Positions 1 through 8,199 of a stretch of DNA of 64,000 bases are shown one piece after another. This DNA is from Lachnospiraceae bacterium (GTDB lineage Bacteria; Bacillota; Clostridia; Lachnospirales; Lachnospiraceae). The number at the start of each line of letters is the position of its first letter. Positions within the stretch are counted from its first letter, which is position 1. The DNA lies in the NCBI GenBank assembly GCA_024690205.1, contig JAILCX010000020.1, positions 62,001 to 126,000 on the forward strand, read 5' to 3'. The notes beneath the pieces were generated by a model. It did not search any database. It was not told where the DNA came from and saw only the letters and a program-made list of their open reading frames with translations. Made by a program: the position numbers and the translations under genes.

Positions 1-9
1 TTTAGCCAT
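1..9 (-). CDS. rpmB: Start of a divergent gene, probably ribosomal protein bL28 (cut by window edge)
   Basis: Only the first three codons are visible on the minus strand (Met-Ala-Lys), preceded at 7 bases by a GGAGG ribosome binding site (12-16) and further upstream by a good minus-strand promoter. In many Firmicutes rpmB is divergent from the Asp23/FakA/RecG cluster and its product begins MAK, so bL28 is the likely identity. This is inference from synteny; the protein itself cannot be read here. Confidence 0.45.
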
Positions 10-46
10 GATAAACCTCCAATCTTAAAAGTAATGCAACATTGTT

Positions 47-75
47 ATATTACCAAAAGGATTATGATAATGCAA
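47..75 (-). promoter_or_regulatory. Minus-strand promoter for the rpmB-like gene
   Basis: Reading the minus strand there is TTGCAT (70-75), a 17-base spacer, then TAATAT (47-52). The expected start of transcription is near 40, giving a leader of about 30 bases with the GGAGG site of the rpmB-like gene. Confidence 0.5.
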
Positions 76-89
76 GAAGAAATTTTAAG

Positions 90-118
90 TTTCTTTTTCT
101 TAAATATGATAGTATAAT
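90..118 (+). promoter_or_regulatory. Possible plus-strand promoter of the first operon
   Basis: A perfect TATAAT lies at 113-118, but the -35 region 17 bases upstream (TTTCTT, 90-95) is poor. It would drive the gene starting at 152. Confidence 0.3.
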
Positions 119-151
119 TGTTGCGTTGTATACGATTATCGGAGTATGAAA

Positions 152-1123
152 ATGAAAAAAGTGATTTTACCGATTTTGATCGCGGTAGTAGCTCTTGCGG
201 TCATTTTCGGTGTTATAAAGGCAGTAAATAAAAATTCGTCGAAGGATTCCTCGGACAAGAAGGAAACCGTCGAGAGTGAAGATTCGTCAGATTCCAAGGA
301 CAAGTCTGAGAATGCAACAGATTCCCCCGATGGAAAGTTTCACAGCAAGGTTTTACCTGATTCAAAGGGACATGCGCCTGAGGGAACCACGTTGGAGGAT
401 CTTTTCGGACAGAGGTTTGAGCCTATGGATGAGATATTAAAGTCTGATTTTTTTGATCCCGTGATGCAGTTTGACGATGTTATCCTTCCGATAGACGGAA
501 CGGCTACGGTGGGGGATTTGCTGGACATCCTTTCCGAAAGCAGCAATGCCATAAATTATGTATTCTATTCCACCAAGACCGATGGTAATTTTGAACTTGA
601 GGAATTTAGGGATGTAATGAAGGATGTTACTATTTCTGCCTGCAATTCAACCGGTGATTTTGGATTTATCTCTATCAGTATCAGCAATTGGGGATACGCT
701 TCTATCGATTTTAACAACTACACCGATCAGGAACTTAGCGCATTGGATTGTACTGTGAATCAGGTTTTACCCGGAGGTTTAGCTAAAGAAAATATGTTCC
801 TTGGCGGTGGCTTCAGAATGGACGGAGAAGGCATTACGAAAGATGAATTTCTCAAGGAGTATCTGAAGGACTATGAGTTTGGCGGAGAAAAAACCCTTCC
901 GAATGATAAAACTCCCATGCTCAACAGATACTTTACTTGGCCTGATAATAATGAGATCGTGCTTTATATTCCCACGGATCGGACAACTCCTAAAGGGATA
1001 CGACTTGATCGGACTTATAAGTTCGTATTCGATGAAGAGGATCGTTTCAGTTATTCATCCATTAAATTTGATCCCCATGCTTTCCATTATGCTGAAGAAA
1101 ATGGTGAAACTGCGGAAGAATAA
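152..1123 (+). CDS. Membrane-anchored protein of unknown function
   Basis: About 323 residues. The N-terminus is a lysine start followed by one hydrophobic segment (residues 3-25, no lipobox Cys), so it is a signal anchor or uncleaved signal peptide. Residues about 28-65 are a Ser/Asp/Lys/Glu-rich low-complexity linker, and the remaining 255 residues look like a globular extracellular domain that I do not recognise. I chose ATG 152 over ATG 146 because the GGAG at 141-144 is 7 bases from 152 and only 1 base from 146. The next gene (Asp23) follows after 12 bases, so the two are probably cotranscribed. Confidence 0.7.
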   Translation: MKKVILPILIAVVALAVIFGVIKAVNKNSSKDSSDKKETVESEDSSDSKDKSENATDSPDGKFHSKVLPDSKGHAPEGTTLEDLFGQRFEPMDEILKSDFFDPVMQFDDVILPIDGTATVGDLLDILSESSNAINYVFYSTKTDGNFELEEFRDVMKDVTISACNSTGDFGFISISISNWGYASIDFNNYTDQELSALDCTVNQVLPGGLAKENMFLGGGFRMDGEGITKDEFLKEYLKDYEFGGEKTLPNDKTPMLNRYFTWPDNNEIVLYIPTDRTTPKGIRLDRTYKFVFDEEDRFSYSSIKFDPHAFHYAEENGETAEE

Positions 1124-1135
1124 GAGAGGTATCTT

Positions 1136-1522
1136 ATGAAGAAAAAGACAGTTATGAAATATTCAAAAGAAACCAGTATGAATACCCATCTGGGTTCGGT
1201 TTCCATTAATTCCGAAGTTATTGCCCAATACGCAGGTGCAGTAGCTATGGAATGCTTTGGAATAGTCGGAATGGCAGGATTAAATGTTAAAGACGGACTA
1301 GTTAAACTTCTTAAACTCGAAGACATCAAAAGAGGCATAACCGTATCCGTTAAGAACAATAAACTTGTCCTTGATTTTCATATTATAGTTGCTTACGGAG
1401 TTAATGTTCAGTCAGTATCTGAGAATCTCATAAGTACTGTTAAATATAAGGTAGAAGAATTTACCGGCATCGGTGTTTCTAAGATCAACATCTATGTTGA
1501 AGGTGTTAAGGTAATAGATTAG
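1136..1522 (+). CDS. Asp23/Gls24 family envelope stress protein (YloU-like)
   Basis: A 128-residue protein with the Asp23/Gls24 pattern: N-terminal 'SVSINSEVIAQYAGAVAMECFGIVG', a basic middle and a C-terminal 'VNIYVEGVKV'-like strand. Members of this family are small cytoplasmic, membrane-associated proteins linked to cell envelope homeostasis. The placement directly before the DAK2 protein FakA (10 bases between stop and start) is the usual Firmicutes arrangement (yloU-yloV in Bacillus subtilis), which supports the call. The RBS is GAGAGG about 6 bases before the ATG. The exact biochemical role of the family is not settled. Confidence 0.85.
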   Translation: MKKKTVMKYSKETSMNTHLGSVSINSEVIAQYAGAVAMECFGIVGMAGLNVKDGLVKLLKLEDIKRGITVSVKNNKLVLDFHIIVAYGVNVQSVSENLISTVKYKVEEFTGIGVSKINIYVEGVKVID

Positions 1523-1532
1523 GAGGATGATC

Positions 1533-3182
1533 GTGGCTAATTCAACTATTGATGCATCGCTGATTGCAAAAATGTTCTTATCGGGCGCCAGAAATCTGGA
1601 GGCCAAGAAAGAATGGATAAACGAACTTAATGTTTTCCCTGTTCCTGACGGAGATACGGGAACAAATATGACGATGACCATTATGTCTGCGGCAAAAGAC
1701 GTTTCGGTCCTTGTTTCCAATAATGATGTAGAGATGAAGTCTCTTTGTAAGGCTATTTCATCCGGATCGTTAAGGGGCGCAAGAGGTAATTCCGGAGTTA
1801 TACTTTCACAGCTTTTAAGAGGATTCTGCAAATCCATCTCCGATTACAATGAGATCGATATAAAGATGTGTGCCGACGCAACGATCAAGGCTGTTGAAAC
1901 GGCTTACAAAGCTGTTATGAAACCCAAGGAAGGAACGATCCTTACCGTTGCTAAAGGAATGTCCGACAAGGCTGTTGAACTTGCAGATGAAGGTTGTGAT
2001 GATTTTGAAAAGTTCATCTCCGATGTTATAGGATACGGTGACGAAGTTCTTGCTAAGACTCCCGATATGCTGCCCGTATTAAAGCAGGCCGGTGTAGTGG
2101 ATTCCGGCGGACAGGGTCTTATGCAGGTTATGAAAGGCGCTTTTGAAGCCTTCATGGGCAAGGAAGTAGACCTTGATTTTTCAAATACCGATAAGAATAA
2201 AGAAGAAAAAGAAGAGCCCGAGCTTAAATATACATACAATGCCGAATTTATCATCAATCTTAACAGGACCTTTAATGTTAAGACTGAGATGGATTTCACG
2301 GCTTTCCTCGGTTCCATTGGGGACCAGATAGCCTGTGTTGTAGACGGCGGTATTGTTAAAGTTCATGTAAATACGAACGATCCGGGTCTTGCAGTCCAGA
2401 AGGCTCTTATATACGGTGATCTTTCAAGTGTTAAGATCGATAACATGAAACTTGATAATGACTCAACTGCCGAGAACACTGCTTTTTCATCAAATGCACC
2501 CAAGAAAAGCGTAATGGAGCATAAAGATGTTGCATTCATAGCAGTTTCGGTTGGCGACGGTATCAATGAGATCTTTAAGAGCCTTGGCGTTGATTATATC
2601 ATCGAAGGCGGTCAGACCATGAATCCTTCGACAGAGGATATGTTGAATGCCATTGAAAAGGTAAATGCGGATACCATCTATATACTTCCTAATAATAAGA
2701 ACATTATCATGGCAGCAAACCAGGCCAAGAGCATGACTGAGGATAAGGAGATAATCGTTATCCCCACAAAGACGGTTCCACAGGGTATTACTGCCGTAAT
2801 AAACTATGTTCCCGGTATGGATCCTTCCGATAATGCGGCCACCATGGAATGCGAGATCAAAAATGTATCGACCGGACAGGTTACATATGCCGTAAGAGAT
2901 ACGGTGATCGATGACATGGAGATCCATCAGGGCGATTACATGGGAATCGGTGACTCCGGAATATTAAGTGTCGGAAGTAACTATATCGATACTGCATTCG
3001 ACATGATAAAAGCCATTGCGGATGAGGATAAAGAGATAATCAGCATATATTACGGAGACGAGATAACCGAGGAAGAAGCTAACGAGCTTTATGATAAGGT
3101 TACTGCCGAGTTCCCGAATATAGATGTTGAACTTCAGTTCGGCGGTCAGCCAATCTATTACTTTATAGTTTCCGCTGAATAA
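1533..3182 (+). CDS. fakA: Fatty acid kinase catalytic subunit FakA (DAK2/DegV-like, YloV family)
   Basis: About 549 residues, the usual length of FakA/YloV. The N-terminal DAK2 domain (residues 1-200) has the ATP/Mg-binding signature NVFPVPDGDTGTNM and the glycine-rich GARGNSGVILSQLLRG; the C-terminal half holds the EDD/DegV-like region. In Staphylococcus FakA phosphorylates fatty acids presented by a DegV-type FakB for membrane lipid synthesis; that role is carried over by family. A DegV protein is encoded two genes downstream. GTG 1533 is preferred to ATG 1527 because the GGAGG (1522-1526) touches 1527 but is 6 bases from 1533. A strong terminator follows. Confidence 0.88.
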   Translation: MANSTIDASLIAKMFLSGARNLEAKKEWINELNVFPVPDGDTGTNMTMTIMSAAKDVSVLVSNNDVEMKSLCKAISSGSLRGARGNSGVILSQLLRGFCKSISDYNEIDIKMCADATIKAVETAYKAVMKPKEGTILTVAKGMSDKAVELADEGCDDFEKFISDVIGYGDEVLAKTPDMLPVLKQAGVVDSGGQGLMQVMKGAFEAFMGKEVDLDFSNTDKNKEEKEEPELKYTYNAEFIINLNRTFNVKTEMDFTAFLGSIGDQIACVVDGGIVKVHVNTNDPGLAVQKALIYGDLSSVKIDNMKLDNDSTAENTAFSSNAPKKSVMEHKDVAFIAVSVGDGINEIFKSLGVDYIIEGGQTMNPSTEDMLNAIEKVNADTIYILPNNKNIIMAANQAKSMTEDKEIIVIPTKTVPQGITAVINYVPGMDPSDNAATMECEIKNVSTGQVTYAVRDTVIDDMEIHQGDYMGIGDSGILSVGSNYIDTAFDMIKAIADEDKEIISIYYGDEITEEEANELYDKVTAEFPNIDVELQFGGQPIYYFIVSAE

Positions 3183-3195
3183 GTTTTGGTTTTCT

Positions 3196-3220
3196 AAAGG
3201 CGGCCACAGGCCGCCTTTTT
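3196..3220 (+). terminator. Rho-independent terminator after fakA
   Basis: Perfect 10-bp stem (AAAGGCGGCC with GGCCGCCTTT) around an ACA loop, followed by a T run to 3220. It lies only 7 bases before the recG start codon, so recG transcription must either read through it or begin at or after it. Confidence 0.85.
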
Positions 3221-3227
3221 AAGTCTT

Positions 3228-5300
3228 ATGAAGATATTTGAAGATATCAAAAAGATAAAAGGGATTGGTGATAAGACGGCTGCTTTATTTAACCGTCTTT
3301 CTGTCTTTACCGTAGAAGATCTTCTGCATTATTATCCAAGAACCTATGTAAAATATGAAGAACCCGTAAAGATAAAAGATGCCTTGGATGGGGAGACCTG
3401 TTCAATGCGTCTTTTTGTAAACGCAGATTTTAAATGGAAAAAAGTAAGGAATCTCAGTATCGGTACGGGATATGCATCTGATGGCGAAAATACCGTGGCC
3501 GTTACTTTCTTTAACGTGCCATATCTAAAATCCAAAATGGTTAAAGGGGCCCGCTATATCTTCAGATCCAAGCTGATCATTGAAAACGGAAGATACAAGC
3601 TTGAACAGCCTTCCGTTTATACTGAGGCCGAATATGAAGATCTTATGCAGTCCCTTATGCCTGTATATCCGCTCACAAAGGGACTTTCAAACAAGACCGT
3701 TCAAAAAAGCGTTGAAAGATGCATAGAGGACGAGAATTATCCTTCCATGTATGAAGAGTATCTTACGGAAGATATAGTTGATTCTTTTTCCCTTATGAGT
3801 ACTAAAGAAGCGATCAAAATGATGCATTTTCCAAAAGATCCCCTGGATCTTTTAAATGCCAGAAAAAGACTTGCTTTTGATGAACTTATAACGTTTCTTA
3901 TGATGGTCAGAAGATACGAAAAAGGTTCAAAGAAAAGAGAGCAGAGTTCTTTTGCCATGATCGAATCCGCGCTTCCCGAAAGGCTTATTGAAAAACTTCC
4001 CTTTGAACTAACGGATGGTCAAAAGGATGCCTATAATGACGTAAAAGAGGATCTTTGCAGCGGATTTATTATGAACAGGCTTATCCAGGGTGATGTCGGA
4101 AGCGGAAAGACGATCGTTGCTTTTCTTGCGATGCTTACTTGTGCCGGGAACGGATACCAGTCCGCGATCATGGTTCCGACCGAGATACTTGCGATCATGC
4201 ATTTTAATAATCTCAAAAAGATGATCGACGATTATGATCTTCCCGTAAATATCCATCTTTTGACGGGCCATACAAGCGCAAAAGACAGAAAAGAGATATT
4301 ATCATCGATCAAAGAAAATAAGGGTGATCTTATTGTGGGTACTCATGCGCTTTTTCAGGAAGACGTGGAGTTTAACGATCTTGCTCTTGTAATAACCGAT
4401 GAGCAGCACAGGTTCGGCGTAAGGCAGCGTCAGTATTTTTCCCAAAAAGGCAATAAACCGCATATCCTTGCAATGAGCGCAACACCTATCCCGAGGACTC
4501 TTTCCATAGTCCTATTCAGGGATATGTCTTTGTCTGTCATCGAACATAAACCTTCAAACAGACTGCCCGTTAAAAACTGCGTGGTTGGTACATCATACAG
4601 GAATAAAGCATATGAGTTCATAGTATCGGAGATAAGAAAAGGCCATCAGGCCTATATCATCTGTCCGATGGTTGAAATGAATGAAGGCATTGAAAATATT
4701 GAAAACGTTACCGATTATGCTTCAATGCTAAAGAGTGTCATGCCCAAAGATATAAGTATCGATATCCTTCACGGAAGGATGAAGGATGATGTAAAGAACA
4801 AGGTCATGGAAAACTTTGTAAACAGAAACACGGATATTCTTGTTGCAACTACTGTGGTCGAAGTTGGCGTGGATGTTCCTAATGCCACAGTAATGATGAT
4901 TGAAAATGCCGAACGTTTCGGTCTTTCGCAGCTTCATCAGCTGCGCGGAAGAATAGGGCGCGGTGATGCACAGTCTTACTGCATTTTCTTAAACTGCCAA
5001 AAAAACGGAAAAGATAACGAAAGATTAAATATCCTCAATTCTTCAAACGACGGATTTAAGATTGCCGAAGAAGATCTTAGGTTAAGAGGTTCCGGAGATA
5101 TTTTCGGTATCAGACAATCGGGCCGGATTAAATTCGATATAGCGGATATTTATGAAGATCACAAGCTGATAGAATCCATCAACGATCTTATTGATGATAT
5201 ATCTGAAAAGGACCCTTCGGGTACCTTGTCTTGCTATATTCCCCTTTATGAACATGTTCGTGATAACGAGCACAAATTTATTGACTTTAATACGATCTGA
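3228..5300 (+). CDS. recG: ATP-dependent DNA helicase RecG
   Basis: A 690-residue superfamily 2 helicase that remodels stalled replication forks and Holliday junctions. Visible motifs: N-terminal wedge/OB region with the typical opening FEDIKKIKGIGDKTA, Walker A GDVGSGKT (about residue 287), DEQH box DEQHRFG, SAT-type motif MSATPIPRT, and the C-terminal QLRGRIGRG (motif VI) followed by the RecG TRG-like LRLRGSGDIFG. Length and order fit RecG. No Shine-Dalgarno sequence is visible: only TTTTTAAGTCTT separates the upstream terminator from the ATG. Its position between FakA and DegV is common in Firmicutes. Confidence 0.96.
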   Translation: MKIFEDIKKIKGIGDKTAALFNRLSVFTVEDLLHYYPRTYVKYEEPVKIKDALDGETCSMRLFVNADFKWKKVRNLSIGTGYASDGENTVAVTFFNVPYLKSKMVKGARYIFRSKLIIENGRYKLEQPSVYTEAEYEDLMQSLMPVYPLTKGLSNKTVQKSVERCIEDENYPSMYEEYLTEDIVDSFSLMSTKEAIKMMHFPKDPLDLLNARKRLAFDELITFLMMVRRYEKGSKKREQSSFAMIESALPERLIEKLPFELTDGQKDAYNDVKEDLCSGFIMNRLIQGDVGSGKTIVAFLAMLTCAGNGYQSAIMVPTEILAIMHFNNLKKMIDDYDLPVNIHLLTGHTSAKDRKEILSSIKENKGDLIVGTHALFQEDVEFNDLALVITDEQHRFGVRQRQYFSQKGNKPHILAMSATPIPRTLSIVLFRDMSLSVIEHKPSNRLPVKNCVVGTSYRNKAYEFIVSEIRKGHQAYIICPMVEMNEGIENIENVTDYASMLKSVMPKDISIDILHGRMKDDVKNKVMENFVNRNTDILVATTVVEVGVDVPNATVMMIENAERFGLSQLHQLRGRIGRGDAQSYCIFLNCQKNGKDNERLNILNSSNDGFKIAEEDLRLRGSGDIFGIRQSGRIKFDIADIYEDHKLIESINDLIDDISEKDPSGTLSCYIPLYEHVRDNEHKFIDFNTI

Positions 5301-5303
5301 AAG

Positions 5304-5351
5304 TAAGATAGTATTGTGTCTGATTCTGCGGACATACACAATATATAGTAT
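5304..5351 (+). promoter_or_regulatory. Candidate pair of NrdR boxes upstream of the DegV-topoisomerase operon
   Basis: ACACAATATATAGTAT at 5336-5351 matches the known NrdR box pattern acaCwAtATaTwGtgt at 15 of 16 positions. A second, weaker box at 5304-5319 keeps the right half TATTGTGT. The two starts are 32 bases apart, the helical spacing typical of NrdR tandem boxes. TATTGTGT and ACACAATA also form an inverted repeat. TATAGT (5344-5349) inside the second box could be the -10 element. The bases 5314-5325 (TTGTGTCTGATT) recur exactly in the nrdD operator region (43084-43095). Assignment to NrdR is inference. Confidence 0.5.
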
Positions 5352-5387
5352 ATTCACCTCATTTATATGAGAGATTAGGAGTAAGCG

Positions 5388-6260
5388 GTGAAGATTGCCG
5401 TAGCAACCGACTCAAACAGTGGTATTACCAGGAAAGATGCAAAAGAACTAAGTGCTTTTGTACTTCCGATGCCTTTTATCATTGACGGAAATGAATTTTT
5501 TGAGGAGATCAATCTTTCTCAGGAGGAATTCTACCAAAAACTCGAAGGTGGAGCTGATGTTCATACTTCCCAGCCTTCGCCCGAGGCACTAAAAAAATTC
5601 TGGGATGATATCCTTAAGGATTTTGACTACCTCGTTTATATTCCGATGAGTTCAGGTCTTTCCGGTTCCTGCCAGACTGCATCCATGCTCGCTGAGGATT
5701 ATGACGGACGTGTTGAGGTCGTTAACAATCAGAGGATCTCAGTTACGCAAAGATCATCAGTCATAGATGCGTTAAGAATGGTATCACTGGGATATGATGC
5801 CGCAGGTATCAAAAGGATCCTTGAAGAAGACAGATTTAATTCGTCTATTTATATCATGATAGGTACTCTTGAATACCTTAAAAAGGGCGGAAGACTAACG
5901 CCTGCGGTCGCTGCAATAGGAAATCTTCTTAAGATAAAGCCTATTTTACAGATCCAGGGCGAAAAGCTTGATGCTTTTGCGGTTTCAAGAACTGTTTCAG
6001 GCGGCAAACAGACCATGATCAATGCCGTTAAAAAGGATTGTATCAACAGATTCGGCGGCCTTGACCCCGATAATGTTGAGATCAACATTGCATATTCACA
6101 CAATGTTGAAGCCGGAATGGAGTTCCTTTCTGAAATTAAGGCAGCTTTCTCCGGTTTTGATATCTATTCCGCTCCGCTTTCACTTTCGGTCTCGTGCCAC
6201 ATAGGACCGAATTCATTGGCCATTACGGCTACAAAAAAATTAAAGACCAAAGAGGTTTGA
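5388..6260 (+). CDS. DegV family fatty acid-binding protein (FakB-like)
   Basis: A 290-residue DegV/EDD-fold protein. The N-terminal KIAVATDSNSGI strand, the TSQPSP motif (about residue 60), PMSSGLSGSC and the late Ser-rich 'VSCHIGPNS' region are family hallmarks that bind the fatty acid carboxylate. DegV proteins act as FakB, handing fatty acids to FakA, which is encoded upstream beyond recG. The start is GTG 5388 with AGGAG (5377-5381) 6 bases upstream. The stop is only 3 bases before the GTG of the topoisomerase B subunit, so it heads that operon. The specific fatty acid bound cannot be told from sequence. Confidence 0.88.
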   Translation: MKIAVATDSNSGITRKDAKELSAFVLPMPFIIDGNEFFEEINLSQEEFYQKLEGGADVHTSQPSPEALKKFWDDILKDFDYLVYIPMSSGLSGSCQTASMLAEDYDGRVEVVNNQRISVTQRSSVIDALRMVSLGYDAAGIKRILEEDRFNSSIYIMIGTLEYLKKGGRLTPAVAAIGNLLKIKPILQIQGEKLDAFAVSRTVSGGKQTMINAVKKDCINRFGGLDPDNVEINIAYSHNVEAGMEFLSEIKAAFSGFDIYSAPLSLSVSCHIGPNSLAITATKKLKTKEV

Positions 6261-6263
6261 TAA

Positions 6264-8186
6264 GTGTCTGAAAAAAATGTTTATGATGCCAGCAGCATAA
6301 CCGTCCTTGAAGGCCTTGAGGCCGTAAGACGCCGGCCCGGAATGTATATTGGGTCGGTATCGACTAAGGGACTTAACCACCTTGTATATGAGATAGTAGA
6401 TAATTCCGTCGATGAGCACCTGGCGGGATTTTGTTCTGATATATGGGTAACTTTGGAAAAAGACGGATCGGCTACCGTTGAAGATAACGGTCGTGGAATC
6501 CCCGTCGGAATGCATGAAAAAGGAGTAAGTGCTGAAAGACTTGTATTTACGACTTTGCATGCCGGAGGAAAATTCGACGATTCAGCGTATAAGACTTCGG
6601 GAGGACTGCACGGTGTAGGTTCTTCCGTTGTTAATGCGCTTTCGACGTATCTTACCGTTCAGATCAAAAACGGTGGGAATCTTTATGAAGATAAGTATGA
6701 AAGAGGCGTGCCCGTTACCAAGCTTGATAAAGGACTTCTTGTGCCTGTCGGAAAAGCAAGAGGAACGGGAACCAAGGTCAATTTTCTGCCCGATGATACC
6801 ATATTTGACAGGACCAGATTTAAAGAAGACGAGATAAAGTCACGTCTGCATGAAACGGCTTATCTTAATCCTACTCTTACAATACATTTTAAGGATCTTA
6901 GGAAGGAAGAGCCGGAATCGGTTGATTATAACGAACCTGACGGTATAGTCGGCTTTATCAAGGATATCAATAAAAATACCGAAGCCATTTCCGATGTCAT
7001 CTATTTTAAGGGAGAATCGGAAGGTATCTCGGTTGAAGGTGCATTCCAGTATATAAATGAGTTCCATGAAAATGTACTCGGTTTTTGTAACAATATATAT
7101 AATGCCGAAGGCGGAACACATCTTACGGGATTTAAGAGCTCATTTACGAATATAATCAATAACTACGCAAGGGGCCTTAATATCCTTAAGGATAAGGATG
7201 TAAACTTTACGGGTACCGATGTGAGAAACGGCATGACTGCCGTGATCTCCATTAAGCATCCTGACCCCCGTTTTGAAGGACAGACCAAGACAAAGCTTGA
7301 TAACCAGGATGCCACAAAGGTAGTATCTAAGATCACCTCGGATGAGCTTACAAGATATTTTGACCGTAATCTTGAAGCTTTAAAGAACATAATAAGCTGT
7401 GCCGAAAAAGCGGCCAAGATAAGAAAGACCGAAGAAAAAGCAAAGACAAACATGCTTTCAAAGCAGAAGTACAGCTTTGATTCAAACGGAAAGCTTGCAA
7501 ACTGTGAATCAAGGGATGCTTCTAAGTGCGAGATATTTATCGTCGAGGGAGATTCAGCCGGAGGTTCCGCAAAGACCGCGCGTAACAGGATGTATCAGGC
7601 CATTCTTCCCATTCGAGGAAAGATCCTTAATGTAGAAAAAGCTTCCATCGATAAGGTACTTGCTAATGCCGAGATCAAGACCATGATCAATGCTTTCGGA
7701 TGCGGCTTTTCGGAAGGTTACGGAAATGATTTTGATATTACAAAGCTTCGGTATAACAAGATAATCATAATGGCCGATGCCGATGTGGACGGTGCGCATA
7801 TCGCCACATTGCTTCTTACGCTGTTTTATCGTTTCATGCCCGAACTTATATATGAAGGGCATGTGTATATCGCCATGCCCCCGCTTTATAAAGCAATGCC
7901 GTCAAAGGGTGAGGAGGAATACCTCTATGACGATAAGGCCCTTGAGGAATACCGTAAAACACATAAGGGACCTTTTACGCTTCAAAGATATAAGGGTCTT
8001 GGAGAAATGGATGCCGAGCAGCTTTGGGAAACAACACTTGATCCTGAAAACAGGATCTTAAAGCTGGTCGAGATCGAGGATGCGAGAATGGCTTCCGAAG
8101 TTACTGCGATGCTTATGGGCACTGAGGTTCCTCCCAGAAAAGCGTTTATTTACGATCATGCGAATGAAGCTGTTCTGGATGTATAA
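6264..8186 (+). CDS. parE: Type IIA DNA topoisomerase subunit B (ParE/GyrB family)
   Basis: A 640-residue ATPase subunit. GHKL ATP site residues are seen in EIVDNSVDE, DNGRGIP and GGLHGVGSS; the TOPRIM part has EGDSAGGSA and DADVDGAHI (metal-binding DxD), followed by YKGLGEMD. It forms a heterotetramer with the A subunit directly downstream and relaxes or decatenates DNA with ATP. Start GTG 6264 has AGAGG 8 bases upstream. ParE is favoured over GyrB because the partner A subunit lacks a GyrA box and the pair is not next to dnaA-type genes here; annotation pipelines may still call it GyrB. Confidence 0.8.
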   Translation: MSEKNVYDASSITVLEGLEAVRRRPGMYIGSVSTKGLNHLVYEIVDNSVDEHLAGFCSDIWVTLEKDGSATVEDNGRGIPVGMHEKGVSAERLVFTTLHAGGKFDDSAYKTSGGLHGVGSSVVNALSTYLTVQIKNGGNLYEDKYERGVPVTKLDKGLLVPVGKARGTGTKVNFLPDDTIFDRTRFKEDEIKSRLHETAYLNPTLTIHFKDLRKEEPESVDYNEPDGIVGFIKDINKNTEAISDVIYFKGESEGISVEGAFQYINEFHENVLGFCNNIYNAEGGTHLTGFKSSFTNIINNYARGLNILKDKDVNFTGTDVRNGMTAVISIKHPDPRFEGQTKTKLDNQDATKVVSKITSDELTRYFDRNLEALKNIISCAEKAAKIRKTEEKAKTNMLSKQKYSFDSNGKLANCESRDASKCEIFIVEGDSAGGSAKTARNRMYQAILPIRGKILNVEKASIDKVLANAEIKTMINAFGCGFSEGYGNDFDITKLRYNKIIIMADADVDGAHIATLLLTLFYRFMPELIYEGHVYIAMPPLYKAMPSKGEEEYLYDDKALEEYRKTHKGPFTLQRYKGLGEMDAEQLWETTLDPENRILKLVEIEDARMASEVTAMLMGTEVPPRKAFIYDHANEAVLDV

Positions 8187-8199
8187 AAGGTAGTTGGAA

